Assembly: GCA_012729695.1 (NCBI GenBank)
Contig: JAAYCP010000093.1
Span: 1-38,815 of the forward strand
Reading direction: 5' to 3'
Length of the DNA stretch: 38,815 nt
Source of the DNA: Actinomycetales bacterium
GTDB taxonomy: Bacteria; Actinomycetota; Actinomycetes; Actinomycetales; Dermatophilaceae
Shown: in pieces, positions 29,263 to 38,085 of the stretch
Numbering within the stretch: the stretch's first letter is position 1
How the letters are laid out: the number at the start of each line of letters is the position of its first letter
Program-made: the position numbers and the translations under genes
The notes under the pieces: model-generated
What the model saw: the letters and a program-made list of their open reading frames with translations, nothing else
Databases searched by the model: none
Told to the model about the DNA's origin: nothing

Positions 29263-30159
29263 TCAGTCGCCTTCGGTCAGCTTCGCGCGACGGACGATGA
29301 GGTCATCGGGCGGGTAGACGACCGAGGCGTCCTTGCCCTCGTAGTCGAACTGGTTGAGGAAGGCGCGCATCGCGTTGATCCGACCGCGCTTCTTGTCGTT
29401 GCTCTTGACGGTCAGCCAGGGGGCGTACTTCTTGTCCGTGAGGGCGAACATCGCCTCCTTGGCGGCCGTGTAGTCGTCCCAGCGGTCGAGGGACTCCAGG
29501 TCCATCGGCGAGAGCTTCCAGCGACGGACCGGGTCGATCTGCCGGATCGCGAAGCGGGTGCGCTGCTCGTCCCGGGTGACGGAGAACCACAGCTTCGTCA
29601 CGGTGATGCCGGACTCGATGAGCATCCGCTCGAAGGCCGGCGCCTGGCGCATGAAGACGTCGTACTCCTCGTCCGTGCAGAACCCCATGACACGCTCCAC
29701 ACCCGCGCGGTTGTACCAGGACCGGTCGAACAGGACGATCTCACCGGAGGTGGGGAGCCGCTGGATGTAGCGCTGGAAGTACCACTGCCCGGCCTCGGTG
29801 TTCGACGGCTTGTCGAGCGCGACGACGCGCGCAGCACGAGGGTTGAGGTGCTCCATGAAGCGCTTGATCGTGCCACCCTTGCCGGCTGCGTCGCGCCCCT
29901 CGAAGATGACGATGTGCTTGTGTCCCTGGTCCTGGGACCAGTACTGGAACTTGAGGAGCTCGACCTGGAGCAGGTACTTCTCCCGGTCGTAGACGTCGCG
30001 GTCCAGGAGCTCGTCGTAGGGGTAGTCCTCGCGCCAGGTCTCGACCGCCTTGCCGTCCGGACGCAGCAGGATCGCGTCCTCCCCCTCGCGGTTGCCGACG
30101 GTGTAGCCCTCTTCCACGAGTGAGTCGATGTACTCGCGAAGGGCCATCTTCTGGACCAT
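29263..30159 (-). CDS. ppk2: Polyphosphate kinase 2
   Basis: FEGRDAAGKGGTIKRFMEHLNPR, FDRSWYNRAGVERVMGFC, KLWFSVTRDEQRTRF, YPPDDL; start 30159 or internal ATG 30147. Confidence 0.95.
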   Translation of the reverse strand: MVQKMALREYIDSLVEEGYTVGNREGEDAILLRPDGKAVETWREDYPYDELLDRDVYDREKYLLQVELLKFQYWSQDQGHKHIVIFEGRDAAGKGGTIKRFMEHLNPRAARVVALDKPSNTEAGQWYFQRYIQRLPTSGEIVLFDRSWYNRAGVERVMGFCTDEEYDVFMRQAPAFERMLIESGITVTKLWFSVTRDEQRTRFAIRQIDPVRRWKLSPMDLESLDRWDDYTAAKEAMFALTDKKYAPWLTVKSNDKKRGRINAMRAFLNQFDYEGKDASVVYPPDDLIVRRAKLTEGD

Positions 30160-30270
30160 GAGCGTCTCCTTCTTCCTTCGGCCGCGTCGTTGTCGGCCGT
30201 GTGTGTCTTCCAGTCCTCTTGTCTTTCAGTCCCGGCCCGTGCTTCCCCGCGGTCTCATCAGGCCTTCTCC

Positions 30271-31383
30271 TCAGCCGTGCTCGTCAAGTGTGGTCGCGTC
30301 CGGATCGCCGTCGTGCTCACCTTCGTGGGCGAGCCCGGCCTGTGCATCCCCTGGGTCCCGCGAGTCCCTGGCACCACTCGCAGCAGGAGCCGCCGCAGCC
30401 AATGCGCTTGCCACCGGCTCGATCTCGGCGATGTGCGCGATCGCGTCCCCGCGGTTGACCAGGGGCGCCTCGGTCAGTCCGACGACCACCCCGGAGCGGT
30501 CCGCGCGCACGAGCCGCAGCGTGCGTCCGAAGGAGTTGGTGAGCGATCCGAGCCGGTCGCCCACGGTGACCTGGTCGCCGAGCTCGACGTCGGTCTTGAG
30601 GATCCCGGTCGTCCGCGCTCTGACCCACCCGCTGCGCCGGGTGACGAGCGGTGGGGTCTCCGGCGGCGGCGGTGCCGAGTCGACCATGTCGAGGTGGTGC
30701 AGCACCCGCAGCACGCCCGCGACCCCCGCGTCGATGGCCCAGTCGTCGAAGCGCCAGGCCTCGCCGGCCTCGTAGAGGAGCACGCGTGAGCCCCGCTCCC
30801 GGGCGGCCGAGCGGAGCGACCCGTCGCGCAGTCGCGCGTGGTAGAGCAGCGGGGCGTGGAACGCCTCGGCGAGAGCACGGGTATGCGGGTCGTCGAGGTC
30901 GCAGCGGATCTGCGGGAGGTTCGAGCGACGATCCGACCCCGTGTGCAGGTCGATGCCGACCGAGCACTTGTCGACCACCTCGGTCATCATCAGGTGCGCG
31001 ATACGGGAGGCGAGCGATCCACGAGGCGATCCCGGGAAGCTGCGGTTGAGGTCGCGCCGGTCGGGCAGGTAGCGGTCGCCGCTCGTGAAGCCGAAGACGT
31101 TGACGATCGGGACGGCGATGAGGGTGCCGCGCAGGGTCTTGGCGGAGAGCCGGCTCATGACCTGCCGGATCACCTCGACACCGACCACCTCGTCCCCGTG
31201 GATGGCCGCGTTGATCCACACCGTCGGGCCGTCCGTGCGGCCGTGGATGACCCGCACCGGAAGGCTCACGGCGGCGCCGGTGACGAGAGTGGTGATGGGG
31301 ATCTCGAGCTCCCGGCTCGAGCCCGGGCGGACCCGGACCGCCCCGATCCCGAACGACGGTCGTCGGGAGCGGGTGGCGGTCAC
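30271..31383 (-). CDS. Succinylglutamate desuccinylase/aspartoacylase family protein
   Basis: WINAAIHGDEVVGVEVIRQV, GDRYLPDRRDLNRSFPG, DLHTGSDRRSNLPQIR zinc carboxypeptidase-like motifs. Confidence 0.9.
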   Translation of the reverse strand: MTATRSRRPSFGIGAVRVRPGSSRELEIPITTLVTGAAVSLPVRVIHGRTDGPTVWINAAIHGDEVVGVEVIRQVMSRLSAKTLRGTLIAVPIVNVFGFTSGDRYLPDRRDLNRSFPGSPRGSLASRIAHLMMTEVVDKCSVGIDLHTGSDRRSNLPQIRCDLDDPHTRALAEAFHAPLLYHARLRDGSLRSAARERGSRVLLYEAGEAWRFDDWAIDAGVAGVLRVLHHLDMVDSAPPPPETPPLVTRRSGWVRARTTGILKTDVELGDQVTVGDRLGSLTNSFGRTLRLVRADRSGVVVGLTEAPLVNRGDAIAHIAEIEPVASALAAAAPAASGARDSRDPGDAQAGLAHEGEHDGDPDATTLDEHG

Positions 31384-31463
31384 GCGCCCATCCTTTCATC
31401 CCAGGTTCCCGCGGAGTCGGGAATCCCCTTGCCCCGCGTGGCAGCCCGCACCAGCATGGAGCG

Positions 31464-32489
31464 ATGACCAGCGCATACCTCCTGCGGACCGAGCGGCTCA
31501 CGGTCCGCCCGGTGCGCGAGTCGGACATCGACGCCCTCACGGCCTACCGCAACGACCCGGAGGTCTCGGCCCTCCAGGACTGGGACCTGCCCTACCCGCG
31601 CGAGCGGGCCGAGCGGCTCGTGGCCGCGCAGGCCGGCCGCGAGGACCTCTCGCCCGGGACGAGGACGCAGCTCGGCATCGAGCTGGATGGCGCGCTCGTT
31701 GGCGACGTCTATGTCGGGGTCGTCGAGGAGGGCGGCGTCGCCGAGATCGGATTCACCCTCGCGCGGGAGCACCAGGGCATGGGGTATGCGGTGGAGGCCG
31801 TCTCGGCAGTCGTCGACGACCTCGTGGACCGGCTCGGCATCCACCGGGTCACCGCGCAGCTCTCGCCGCAGAACCTTGCCTCGGCTCGGCTGCTCGAACG
31901 GATCGGCATGGAGCTCGAGTCGCTGTCGCCGAAGTCCTACTGGTGGCGCGGGGCCTGGGACGACAACCTCGTCTACGCGATGAGCGCGGACGACCGGCGC
32001 TCGTGGCGGGCGCGGCCACTCACGCCGCCGGCCGAGGTGCGACTCGTGCCGATCACCGAGGCCACCCATCGCACCTACGAGCGACTGGCCACCCACTGGA
32101 CGCAGCAACGGTTCGTCGCCACCGTGTCGCAGTCCTTCGGCGATGCCCTCTTCCCGGGTGAGCACGAGGGGGTGCCGATCGTGCCCGTGCTCCACGGCAT
32201 CGAGGCCAACGGCGAGCCGGTCGGGTTCCTCATGTATGCGGCGGGCGACGAGGTGCAGCCCCGGCCCTACCTCTGGCGGTTCCTCATCGACCGGCGGCAC
32301 CAGGGCCGCGGGATCGGCCGGCGCGCGCTGGGCGCCTTCGTCGACCAGGTCCGCAGCGAGGGTCGCCCCGGGATCATCGTCAGCTGGGTGCCCGGCCCGG
32401 GCACTCCCGAGGCGTTCTACCTCGCGGTCGGCTTCGTCCCCACCGGAGAGATCCACGACGGCGAGGTGGTCGCCCGGCTCACCCTCTGA
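31464..32489 (+). CDS. Tandem GNAT N-acetyltransferase
   Basis: N-terminal GNAT (LTVRPVRESDIDALTAYRNDPEVS...GFTLAREHQGMGYAVEAV...LLERIGMELE) plus a second acetyl-CoA loop RRHQGRGIGRRALGAF in the C-terminal half. Confidence 0.85.
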   Translation: MTSAYLLRTERLTVRPVRESDIDALTAYRNDPEVSALQDWDLPYPRERAERLVAAQAGREDLSPGTRTQLGIELDGALVGDVYVGVVEEGGVAEIGFTLAREHQGMGYAVEAVSAVVDDLVDRLGIHRVTAQLSPQNLASARLLERIGMELESLSPKSYWWRGAWDDNLVYAMSADDRRSWRARPLTPPAEVRLVPITEATHRTYERLATHWTQQRFVATVSQSFGDALFPGEHEGVPIVPVLHGIEANGEPVGFLMYAAGDEVQPRPYLWRFLIDRRHQGRGIGRRALGAFVDQVRSEGRPGIIVSWVPGPGTPEAFYLAVGFVPTGEIHDGEVVARLTL

Positions 32490-32514
32490 AACCGGCCCTC
32501 GCCAGATCAGCGGC

Positions 32515-32550
32515 CGTACCAGAACGTGACAATAGGAACGTTCTGGTACG
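32515..32550 (+). repeat. 36-bp palindromic repeat, copy 3
   Basis: CGTACCAGAACGTGACAATAGGAACGTTCTGGTACG between convergent genes. Confidence 0.95.
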
Positions 32551-32572
32551 CCCCGCTCGACCCAGGTGCCGA

Positions 32573-33058
32573 CTACTTACCCCAGTTCTTCCGGCGGGTA
32601 GACCGCTTGGGGCGAGGTCCCGCATACGAGAGCCGGGCGTCGACGAGATAACCCTGGGCGAGCGCCTCGCGCCCGATGAGCATCCGGAAGCCCATCTCGT
32701 CGCGGTCCGTGAGGGTGACCTCGGCGGTGATCTTCTTGCGGGCCAGCGTCATTCCCATGAGGACGACATAGCGTTCCTCGACGTGCCCGGAGGAGCTGCG
32801 GACCGGCCTGCGGTCGTGGACGGGGAGCTCGACGACGACCGCGTCGGCATCAGTCGCCTGCCACGGGTGGATGGCGAACCGGACGCACGTGCGACCGTCC
32901 GAGACGACCTCCTGGAGGTGGAAGGCGTGCAGTGCGGAGGTCTTGGCGCCGGTGTCGATCTTGGCCTTGGTCCACGGCACACCTAGGCTGCTCATCCGGA
33001 CCCACTCTCGCCAACCGACGACGACGTCCGAGTCGTCTCTGTCGGAGGGCTGGGTCAC
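32573..33058 (-). CDS. RimK-associated ATP-dependent zinc protease family (RimB-like)
   Basis: VVGWREWVRMSSLGVPWTKAKIDTGAKTSALHAFHLQ...RPVRSSSGHVEERYVVLMGMTLARKKITAEVTLTDRDEMGFRMLIGREAL; retropepsin-like Zn_protease family pattern. Confidence 0.9.
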   Translation of the reverse strand: MTQPSDRDDSDVVVGWREWVRMSSLGVPWTKAKIDTGAKTSALHAFHLQEVVSDGRTCVRFAIHPWQATDADAVVVELPVHDRRPVRSSSGHVEERYVVLMGMTLARKKITAEVTLTDRDEMGFRMLIGREALAQGYLVDARLSYAGPRPKRSTRRKNWGK

Positions 33059-33105
33059 CGCTCAATCTTGTCATCCGCCCACCTCACCTCTGGCAGGTTC
33101 GCTCC

Positions 33106-34293
33106 ATGAAGCTTGCGATTCTCTCGCGCGCGCTGACGTCCTACTCCACCCAACGCCTCCGGGCGGCGGCGCTGGACCGCGGGCACCAGGTGCGGGTGCT
33201 CAACACCCTCCGCTTCGCGATCGACCTGTCGGGCAGCGAGCCCGACCTGCACTACCGCGGCCGGCCGCTGTCGACCTACGACGCCATCCTGCCTCGTATC
33301 GGGAACTCGGTGACCTACTTCGGCACGGCGGTCGTGCGTCAGTTCGAGCAGATGGACGTCTACACCCCGAACACGGCGAACGGCATCGCCAACTCGCGGG
33401 ACAAGCTTCGCGCGACCCAGATCCTCTCCCGGCACAACATCGGTATGCCGGCGACGGCCTTCGTGCGTAACCGGGCCGACGTCATCCCCGCGATCGAGAT
33501 GGTCGGCGGCGCACCCGTCGTCATCAAGCTCCTCGAAGGCACGCAGGGCATCGGCGTCATCCTCGCCCCGGAGCTCAAGATCGCCGAGGCCATCATCGAG
33601 ACCCTCCACGGCACGAACCAGCAGGTGCTCATCCAGGCCTTCGTCCGGGAGAGCCGCGGGCGTGACATCCGCGCCATCGTCGTCGGGGACCGGGTCGTGG
33701 CGGCGATGCGGCGGGTGGCCCAGGGCGACGAGTTCCGCTCCAACGTCCACCGCGGCGGCCTGGTCGAGCCGGTCACGCTCGACCCGGCGTTCGAGGAGGT
33801 CGCCGTGCGCTCGGCCCAGATCATGGGGCTGCGGATCGCCGGCGTCGACATGCTCGAGGGCAACGACGGACCGCTCGTCATGGAGGTCAACTCCTCTCCA
33901 GGCCTCGAGGGGATCGAGTCGGCGACCAAGCTCGACGTCGCGGGCGCGATGATCGACTACATCGCGAACCAGGTCGGTTTCCCCGAGATCGACGTCCGGC
34001 AGCGGCTCACCGTCTCCACCGGCTACGGCGTCGCCGAGATCGTCGTCCTCCCTGGTGCGGACCTCGTCGGCAAGACGCTGAGCGAGTCGGGTCTGCTCGA
34101 GCGGGACATCACCGTCCTCACCCTGCACCGGGGTGCGCACGTCCAGCCGAACCCGCGCGGCAACCGCAAGCTCGAGGACGGCGACCGGCTGCTCTGCTTC
34201 GGCAAGCTCGAGGAGATGCGCGACCTCATCCCGCAGCGCCGCAAGCGTCGCCAGCGGGTCAAGAAGCTGCCGAAGCAGCCGATCCACGACTGA
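33106..34293 (+). CDS. rimK: RimK-type ATP-grasp alpha-L-glutamate ligase with C-terminal RCK_C/TrkA-C domain
   Basis: MKLAILSRALTSYSTQRLRAAALDRGHQVRVLNTLRFAI...PVVIKLLEGTQGIGVIL...VMEVNSSPGLEGIE then VAEIVVLPGADLVGKTLSESGLLERDITVLTLHRGAHVQPNPRGNRKLEDGDRLLCFGKLEEM. Start reset from 32932 to 33106. Confidence 0.92.
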   Translation: MKLAILSRALTSYSTQRLRAAALDRGHQVRVLNTLRFAIDLSGSEPDLHYRGRPLSTYDAILPRIGNSVTYFGTAVVRQFEQMDVYTPNTANGIANSRDKLRATQILSRHNIGMPATAFVRNRADVIPAIEMVGGAPVVIKLLEGTQGIGVILAPELKIAEAIIETLHGTNQQVLIQAFVRESRGRDIRAIVVGDRVVAAMRRVAQGDEFRSNVHRGGLVEPVTLDPAFEEVAVRSAQIMGLRIAGVDMLEGNDGPLVMEVNSSPGLEGIESATKLDVAGAMIDYIANQVGFPEIDVRQRLTVSTGYGVAEIVVLPGADLVGKTLSESGLLERDITVLTLHRGAHVQPNPRGNRKLEDGDRLLCFGKLEEMRDLIPQRRKRRQRVKKLPKQPIHD

Positions 34294-34331
34294 GCCGCTC
34301 CTGCCCGGAACGCGCTTGCGTGAGCGGCGCT

Positions 34332-35036
34332 CTACTGCCTGAGTCGCTGGGTCAGCCGGGCGGCGAGGCGGTTCATCTGCTCGACGTGCGCGTCGTCGCC
34401 GTCCGACTGGCGCACAGCCGGACCGACGGCGTCGGTGATGATCGCCACCGCATACTCACCGACGATGCCCATCTGCCGGGTCTCGGTGGTCGGGGTGAGC
34501 CACCCGCCCTTGACTGCCCGCGCGCCGATGGTCGCCAGACCCCAGCGCTGGGAGGCGATCGGCTGCATGGCCCCGAGGAGGTATGCGCTGGTCGCCGGGG
34601 AGACGATCTCGCCCCTCGCGAGGGCCGCCATGAAGGTGACCTGGTCCTCGACCGCCCACTCCATCGCCACCTCCCGTTCGACGGGCACCGCGGTGCGTTC
34701 GTCACCGGCGTCGGCGAGGACCGCCTGCACCTTCGCCTGGCGGTCGCCGGCGATGGCCTGTCTCATGGCGAGGAGAGAGTCCTGGTCCGACTCGCTCATT
34801 GCACGCCGGACCCACTCGTTCTGCTCGCTCGCGAGGCGGGCCGGGTCCCCGCCGACCCGGTCGGTGATGAACGCAGCGGCGATGAGCACCTTGGACGTCG
34901 ACCAGGCCCGCTGCCTCGGCACCGAGCCCTCGACGACGATCCTGTGCGGCTCCTCGATGGGGGCGAACGCCCAGGCGTTGACGGTGTCGCCGCGCAAGGA
35001 GGGCTCGGCGCGCTCGTCGGACGGGATCGGGGGCAT
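34332..35036 (-). CDS. Class A beta-lactamase-like serine hydrolase, no evident signal peptide
   Basis: WSTSKVLIAA (SxxK), S-D-Q region, VKGGW (KTG-like); GAGGAG RBS before ATG 35036 (ORF track starts at 35096). Confidence 0.75.
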   Translation of the reverse strand: MPPIPSDERAEPSLRGDTVNAWAFAPIEEPHRIVVEGSVPRQRAWSTSKVLIAAAFITDRVGGDPARLASEQNEWVRRAMSESDQDSLLAMRQAIAGDRQAKVQAVLADAGDERTAVPVEREVAMEWAVEDQVTFMAALARGEIVSPATSAYLLGAMQPIASQRWGLATIGARAVKGGWLTPTTETRQMGIVGEYAVAIITDAVGPAVRQSDGDDAHVEQMNRLAARLTQRLRQ

Positions 35037-35126
35037 GGGACTCCTCAGCTGGGCTGGCGAGTGGGGGCCGGCGGCGACTCTCGTCGGCGAAATCACGACG
35101 CCGTCCCCTGGGGTGCAGGGGTGGGG

Positions 35127-35807
35127 TCAGTTGGTGCTCGGCGGGGTGAGGCCGTACCTGTCCACCGGCGTCAGGCGCATCCCGGCGAACAGGTGCGTCT
35201 CCCGGTGCAGGAGGCGGGCGACGGTGTGCAACCGCTGGACCGGGTCGTCCGCCTCGAGCACGGCCTGGCGGTCCTCGAGCGGCAGGCGGATCGCCTGGGC
35301 CAGCTCGTAGGCGAGGCGCTCGGGCGGGATGGCGTCGGCGACCGCATCGCGCGGCGGGGGCTGGCCGGTGGCCGCGAGAACGAACGCGTCGAAGGCCTCC
35401 CTCGCGCGAGCCGCCGCCTGGGCGAGGGCCTCCGGCGCGACGGGGGCGTCCTCGAGCCAGGCCACCTCCCCGACGAGGTAAGGCTTCTCGTCCTCGATGA
35501 CCTCCACGATGCGCATCCGCTGGCCGCCCACCGAGTCGATGGCGAAGGTCACCCCCGTCGGGCCGCCGACGCCGCGGACGGCAGCGGTGAGCAGTGCGGC
35601 GGTGCCGACCGACTCGAGCTCGGGCAGCCGTTCGTCACCGACCTCGTGCCCTCGGCGGATTGCGACGACACCGAACCGTCGGTCCCCCTCGGGCCGGCGG
35701 CTCAGGTCGCTCAGCAGCTCGAGGTAGCGCGGCTCGAAGAGGCGTAGGGGCAGGCGTCCTCCGGGGAAGAGCACGGTCCCCAGCGGGAAGAGCGGCAGCC
35801 TCGACAT
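35127..35807 (-). CDS. Lon substrate-binding (LON N-terminal) domain protein
   Basis: LPLFPLGTVLFPGGRLPLRLFEPRYLELLSDL; RFGVVAIRRGHEVG. Confidence 0.9.
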   Translation of the reverse strand: MSRLPLFPLGTVLFPGGRLPLRLFEPRYLELLSDLSRRPEGDRRFGVVAIRRGHEVGDERLPELESVGTAALLTAAVRGVGGPTGVTFAIDSVGGQRMRIVEVIEDEKPYLVGEVAWLEDAPVAPEALAQAAARAREAFDAFVLAATGQPPPRDAVADAIPPERLAYELAQAIRLPLEDRQAVLEADDPVQRLHTVARLLHRETHLFAGMRLTPVDRYGLTPPSTN

Positions 35808-35851
35808 AGCACCACCGTAGGACGGTGTGCGCAGGCGCTCGAGGGTGGGGA

Positions 35852-36667
35852 CTACGAGCCGACCAGGCTCGCCATCTTCTTGGCGATCATCTCGGTGGCC
35901 CGCTGCGGCGACAGCCGGGTGAAGCGGTCGAGCATTGCGGCGTCCTTGCCGATCATCATCCGGTAGGGACCCTTCTCGACAGCCTCGATGACCTGGGCGC
36001 CGGCATCCGGGGCGGGAGTCATCGGGAAGGACGAGCCACCCCCCTTCTGCTCGGCCATCTGCTCCGCGGTCGCGACGCCGGAGTTGACGGAGATGTCGGT
36101 GCCGATCGCGCCGGGGAAGACCGCGGTCACCGCGACGTCGGTGCCACGCAGCTCGGCGTACAGGCCCTCGGTGAAGAGCTTCACGGCCGCCTTGCTCGCG
36201 CCGTAGGCAGTCTGGCCGGGCACCGGTGTGAAGCCACCCATGCTGGAGACGTTGACGATGCAGGCCTCGGGGCGCTCGAGCAGGAGCGGCAGGGCAGCCT
36301 TTGTCGTGTAGACGACGCCCCAGAAGTTCACGGCCATGACCTTCTCGATCTCGGCGATGTCGAGCTCGGCGATCGGGACGAACCGCTGGATGATGCCGGC
36401 GACGTTGATCAGACCGTCGATCTGCTTGTGCGCGGCCAGCGCCTCGTCGAAGGCCTTCTTCACCGCGCCGTTGTCGCTGACGTCGGTCGCGTGGAGGGTG
36501 AGCCGGTCCTGGACGTCATCGGCGAGGTCGGCGGTCTTCTCGAGGGAGTCCGCGCGCAGGTCGAGGGCAGCGACTCGCGCTCCGCGCTCCAGTAGTCCGA
36601 GGACGACCTCGCGTCCGATGCCGTTGCCGCCGCCGGTGACGACGAAGACCTTGTCGGTGATCTGCAT
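35852..36667 (-). CDS. SDR family NAD(P)-dependent oxidoreductase
   Basis: VFVVTGGGNGIGREVVLGLLERGA, NVAG, YGASKAAV; GAAGGAGG RBS before ATG 36667 (ORF track extends to 36931). Confidence 0.92.
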   Translation of the reverse strand: MQITDKVFVVTGGGNGIGREVVLGLLERGARVAALDLRADSLEKTADLADDVQDRLTLHATDVSDNGAVKKAFDEALAAHKQIDGLINVAGIIQRFVPIAELDIAEIEKVMAVNFWGVVYTTKAALPLLLERPEACIVNVSSMGGFTPVPGQTAYGASKAAVKLFTEGLYAELRGTDVAVTAVFPGAIGTDISVNSGVATAEQMAEQKGGGSSFPMTPAPDAGAQVIEAVEKGPYRMMIGKDAAMLDRFTRLSPQRATEMIAKKMASLVGS

Positions 36668-36884
36668 GGGGTCCTCCTTCGAGGGTGGATGCGAGGTGGT
36701 GCTGGTTCTACGACACAGTGTAGTACTAAGCGGCTGGGGCGCACGAATCGCCCAGCACCCCCAGTCCTGCGCACCACTCCCCGCCCGACCGACCCGGCCA
36801 CCGCGGATCGGCGCCGGCATGCACGACCCGACCTGCGCATACCCTCTCGGCCGGAGCCGCCGCCCCACTCGCGCCCCACAGACG

Positions 36885-36922
36885 ACGAGAGCGCGCGGAC
36901 CGGTCGGTCCGCGCGCTCTCGT
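36885..36922 (-). terminator. Strong hairpin downstream of the YceI gene
   Basis: ACGAGAGCGCGCGGACC-GGTC-GGTCCGCGCGCTCTCGT, 17-bp perfect arms. Confidence 0.8.
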
Positions 36923-36962
36923 GCTGCGCACTAGGGGCGTTCACGCCTCAGCGGCGTTTGGC

Positions 36963-37517
36963 TCAGGCAGCCTTGATGGCCGAGACCTCGAACTCGAGGG
37001 TGACCTTCTCGCTGACCAGGACACCACCGGTCTCCAGGGCGGCGTTCCAGGTGATGCCGAAGTCCTTGCGGTTGACGACGACCGAGCCCTCGAAGCCGGC
37101 GCGCTGGTTGCCGAACGGGTCGGTCGCGACACCCTCGTAGGTGAAGGGGATCGTGAGGGACTGGGTGACGTCCTTGATGGTGAGGTCGCCGGTGATCTCG
37201 AAGGAGTTCGGCCCGGTCTCGCGCACCGAGGTGGAGCGGAAGATGATCTCGGGGTGCTCTTCGCTGCCGAAGAAGTCGCCGCTGCGCAGGTGCTCGTCAC
37301 GCTGCTCGTTGCGGGTGTCGACGCTGTTCGCGACGATCTTCACCTCGACGGTGCTGTCGGCCAGGTTCTCGCCGACGACCGCGGTCCCCGAGAAGTCGTT
37401 GAAGTTGCCGCGGACCTTGGTCACCATGGCGTGCCGGGTGACGAACCCGATCCGGGTGTGCGCGGGGTCGAGGTTCCAGGTGCCGGTCAGCTGGTGGAGG
37501 GTGGTGGCGGTGCTCAT
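36963..37517 (-). CDS. YceI family protein
   Basis: GTWNLDPAHTRIGFVTRHAMVTKVRGNFNDFSGT, GDLTIKDVTQSLTIPFTYEG; start MSTATTLHQ at 37517. Confidence 0.93.
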   Translation of the reverse strand: MSTATTLHQLTGTWNLDPAHTRIGFVTRHAMVTKVRGNFNDFSGTAVVGENLADSTVEVKIVANSVDTRNEQRDEHLRSGDFFGSEEHPEIIFRSTSVRETGPNSFEITGDLTIKDVTQSLTIPFTYEGVATDPFGNQRAGFEGSVVVNRKDFGITWNAALETGGVLVSEKVTLEFEVSAIKAA

Positions 37518-37546
37518 GATCGGAAAGAGTCCTTTCGGGGCTTTTG

Positions 37547-37596
37547 GTTGATCCGTCAACTACATAGTGCATGAACCATTAGTGATGTGTCAACTA
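37547..37596. promoter_or_regulatory. Candidate MarR operator between yceI-like and marR-like genes
   Basis: GTTGA-TCCG-TCAAC dyad (37547-37560) and two GTCAACTA direct repeats (37555-37562, 37589-37596); on minus, TTGACA-N18-CACTAT overlaps them. Confidence 0.5.
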
Positions 37597-37614
37597 ATCC
37601 CGTATTCTGGACAT

Positions 37615-38085
37615 ATGACGCATCTCTGGCTCTCCGCCGACCAGCAACAGGCCTGGCGCTCGATGGTGTCCATGCACACCCGGCTGCACGCCCACCTCGG
37701 GCGGGAGCTGCAGGCCAACTCCGACCTCTCCTACGCGGACTTCGTCGTCCTCGTCCAGCTCACCGACGCCGAGGACGACCGTGCCCGCATCTCCGAGCTC
37801 GCCGACCAGCTGCAGTGGGAGCGCAGCCGGCTGTCCCACCACCTCAAGCGGATGGAGGCCCGCGCCCTCATCGAGCGGACGAGCTGTCCCGAGGACGGCC
37901 GCGGACAGTATGTGTCGGTCACCCCGATCGGCCGGGCCGCCATCGAGCAGGCCTCCCCCGAGCACGTGGCTCTCGTCCGCTCCCTCGTCTTCGAGGACAT
38001 GACGCCTGAGGAGCTCGAGGTCATCGCCCGGGTGAACGAACGGATTCTCCAGCGGCTGGCTCAGGTCCCGCAGAAGGTCACGTAA
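37615..38085 (+). CDS. MarR family transcriptional regulator
   Basis: LSADQQQAWRSMVSMHTRLHAHLGRELQANSDLSYADFVVLVQL...LADQLQWERSRLSHHLKRMEARALIERTSCPEDGRG; TATTCT-N6-ATG sets start at 37615 (ORF track 37567). Confidence 0.93.
   Translation: MTHLWLSADQQQAWRSMVSMHTRLHAHLGRELQANSDLSYADFVVLVQLTDAEDDRARISELADQLQWERSRLSHHLKRMEARALIERTSCPEDGRGQYVSVTPIGRAAIEQASPEHVALVRSLVFEDMTPEELEVIARVNERILQRLAQVPQKVT

Noticed and set aside
36710-36730. ACACAGTGT-like dyad upstream of the SDR gene as an operator
   Set aside because: Imperfect and short; without a neighbouring regulator or comparative data it is not supported.
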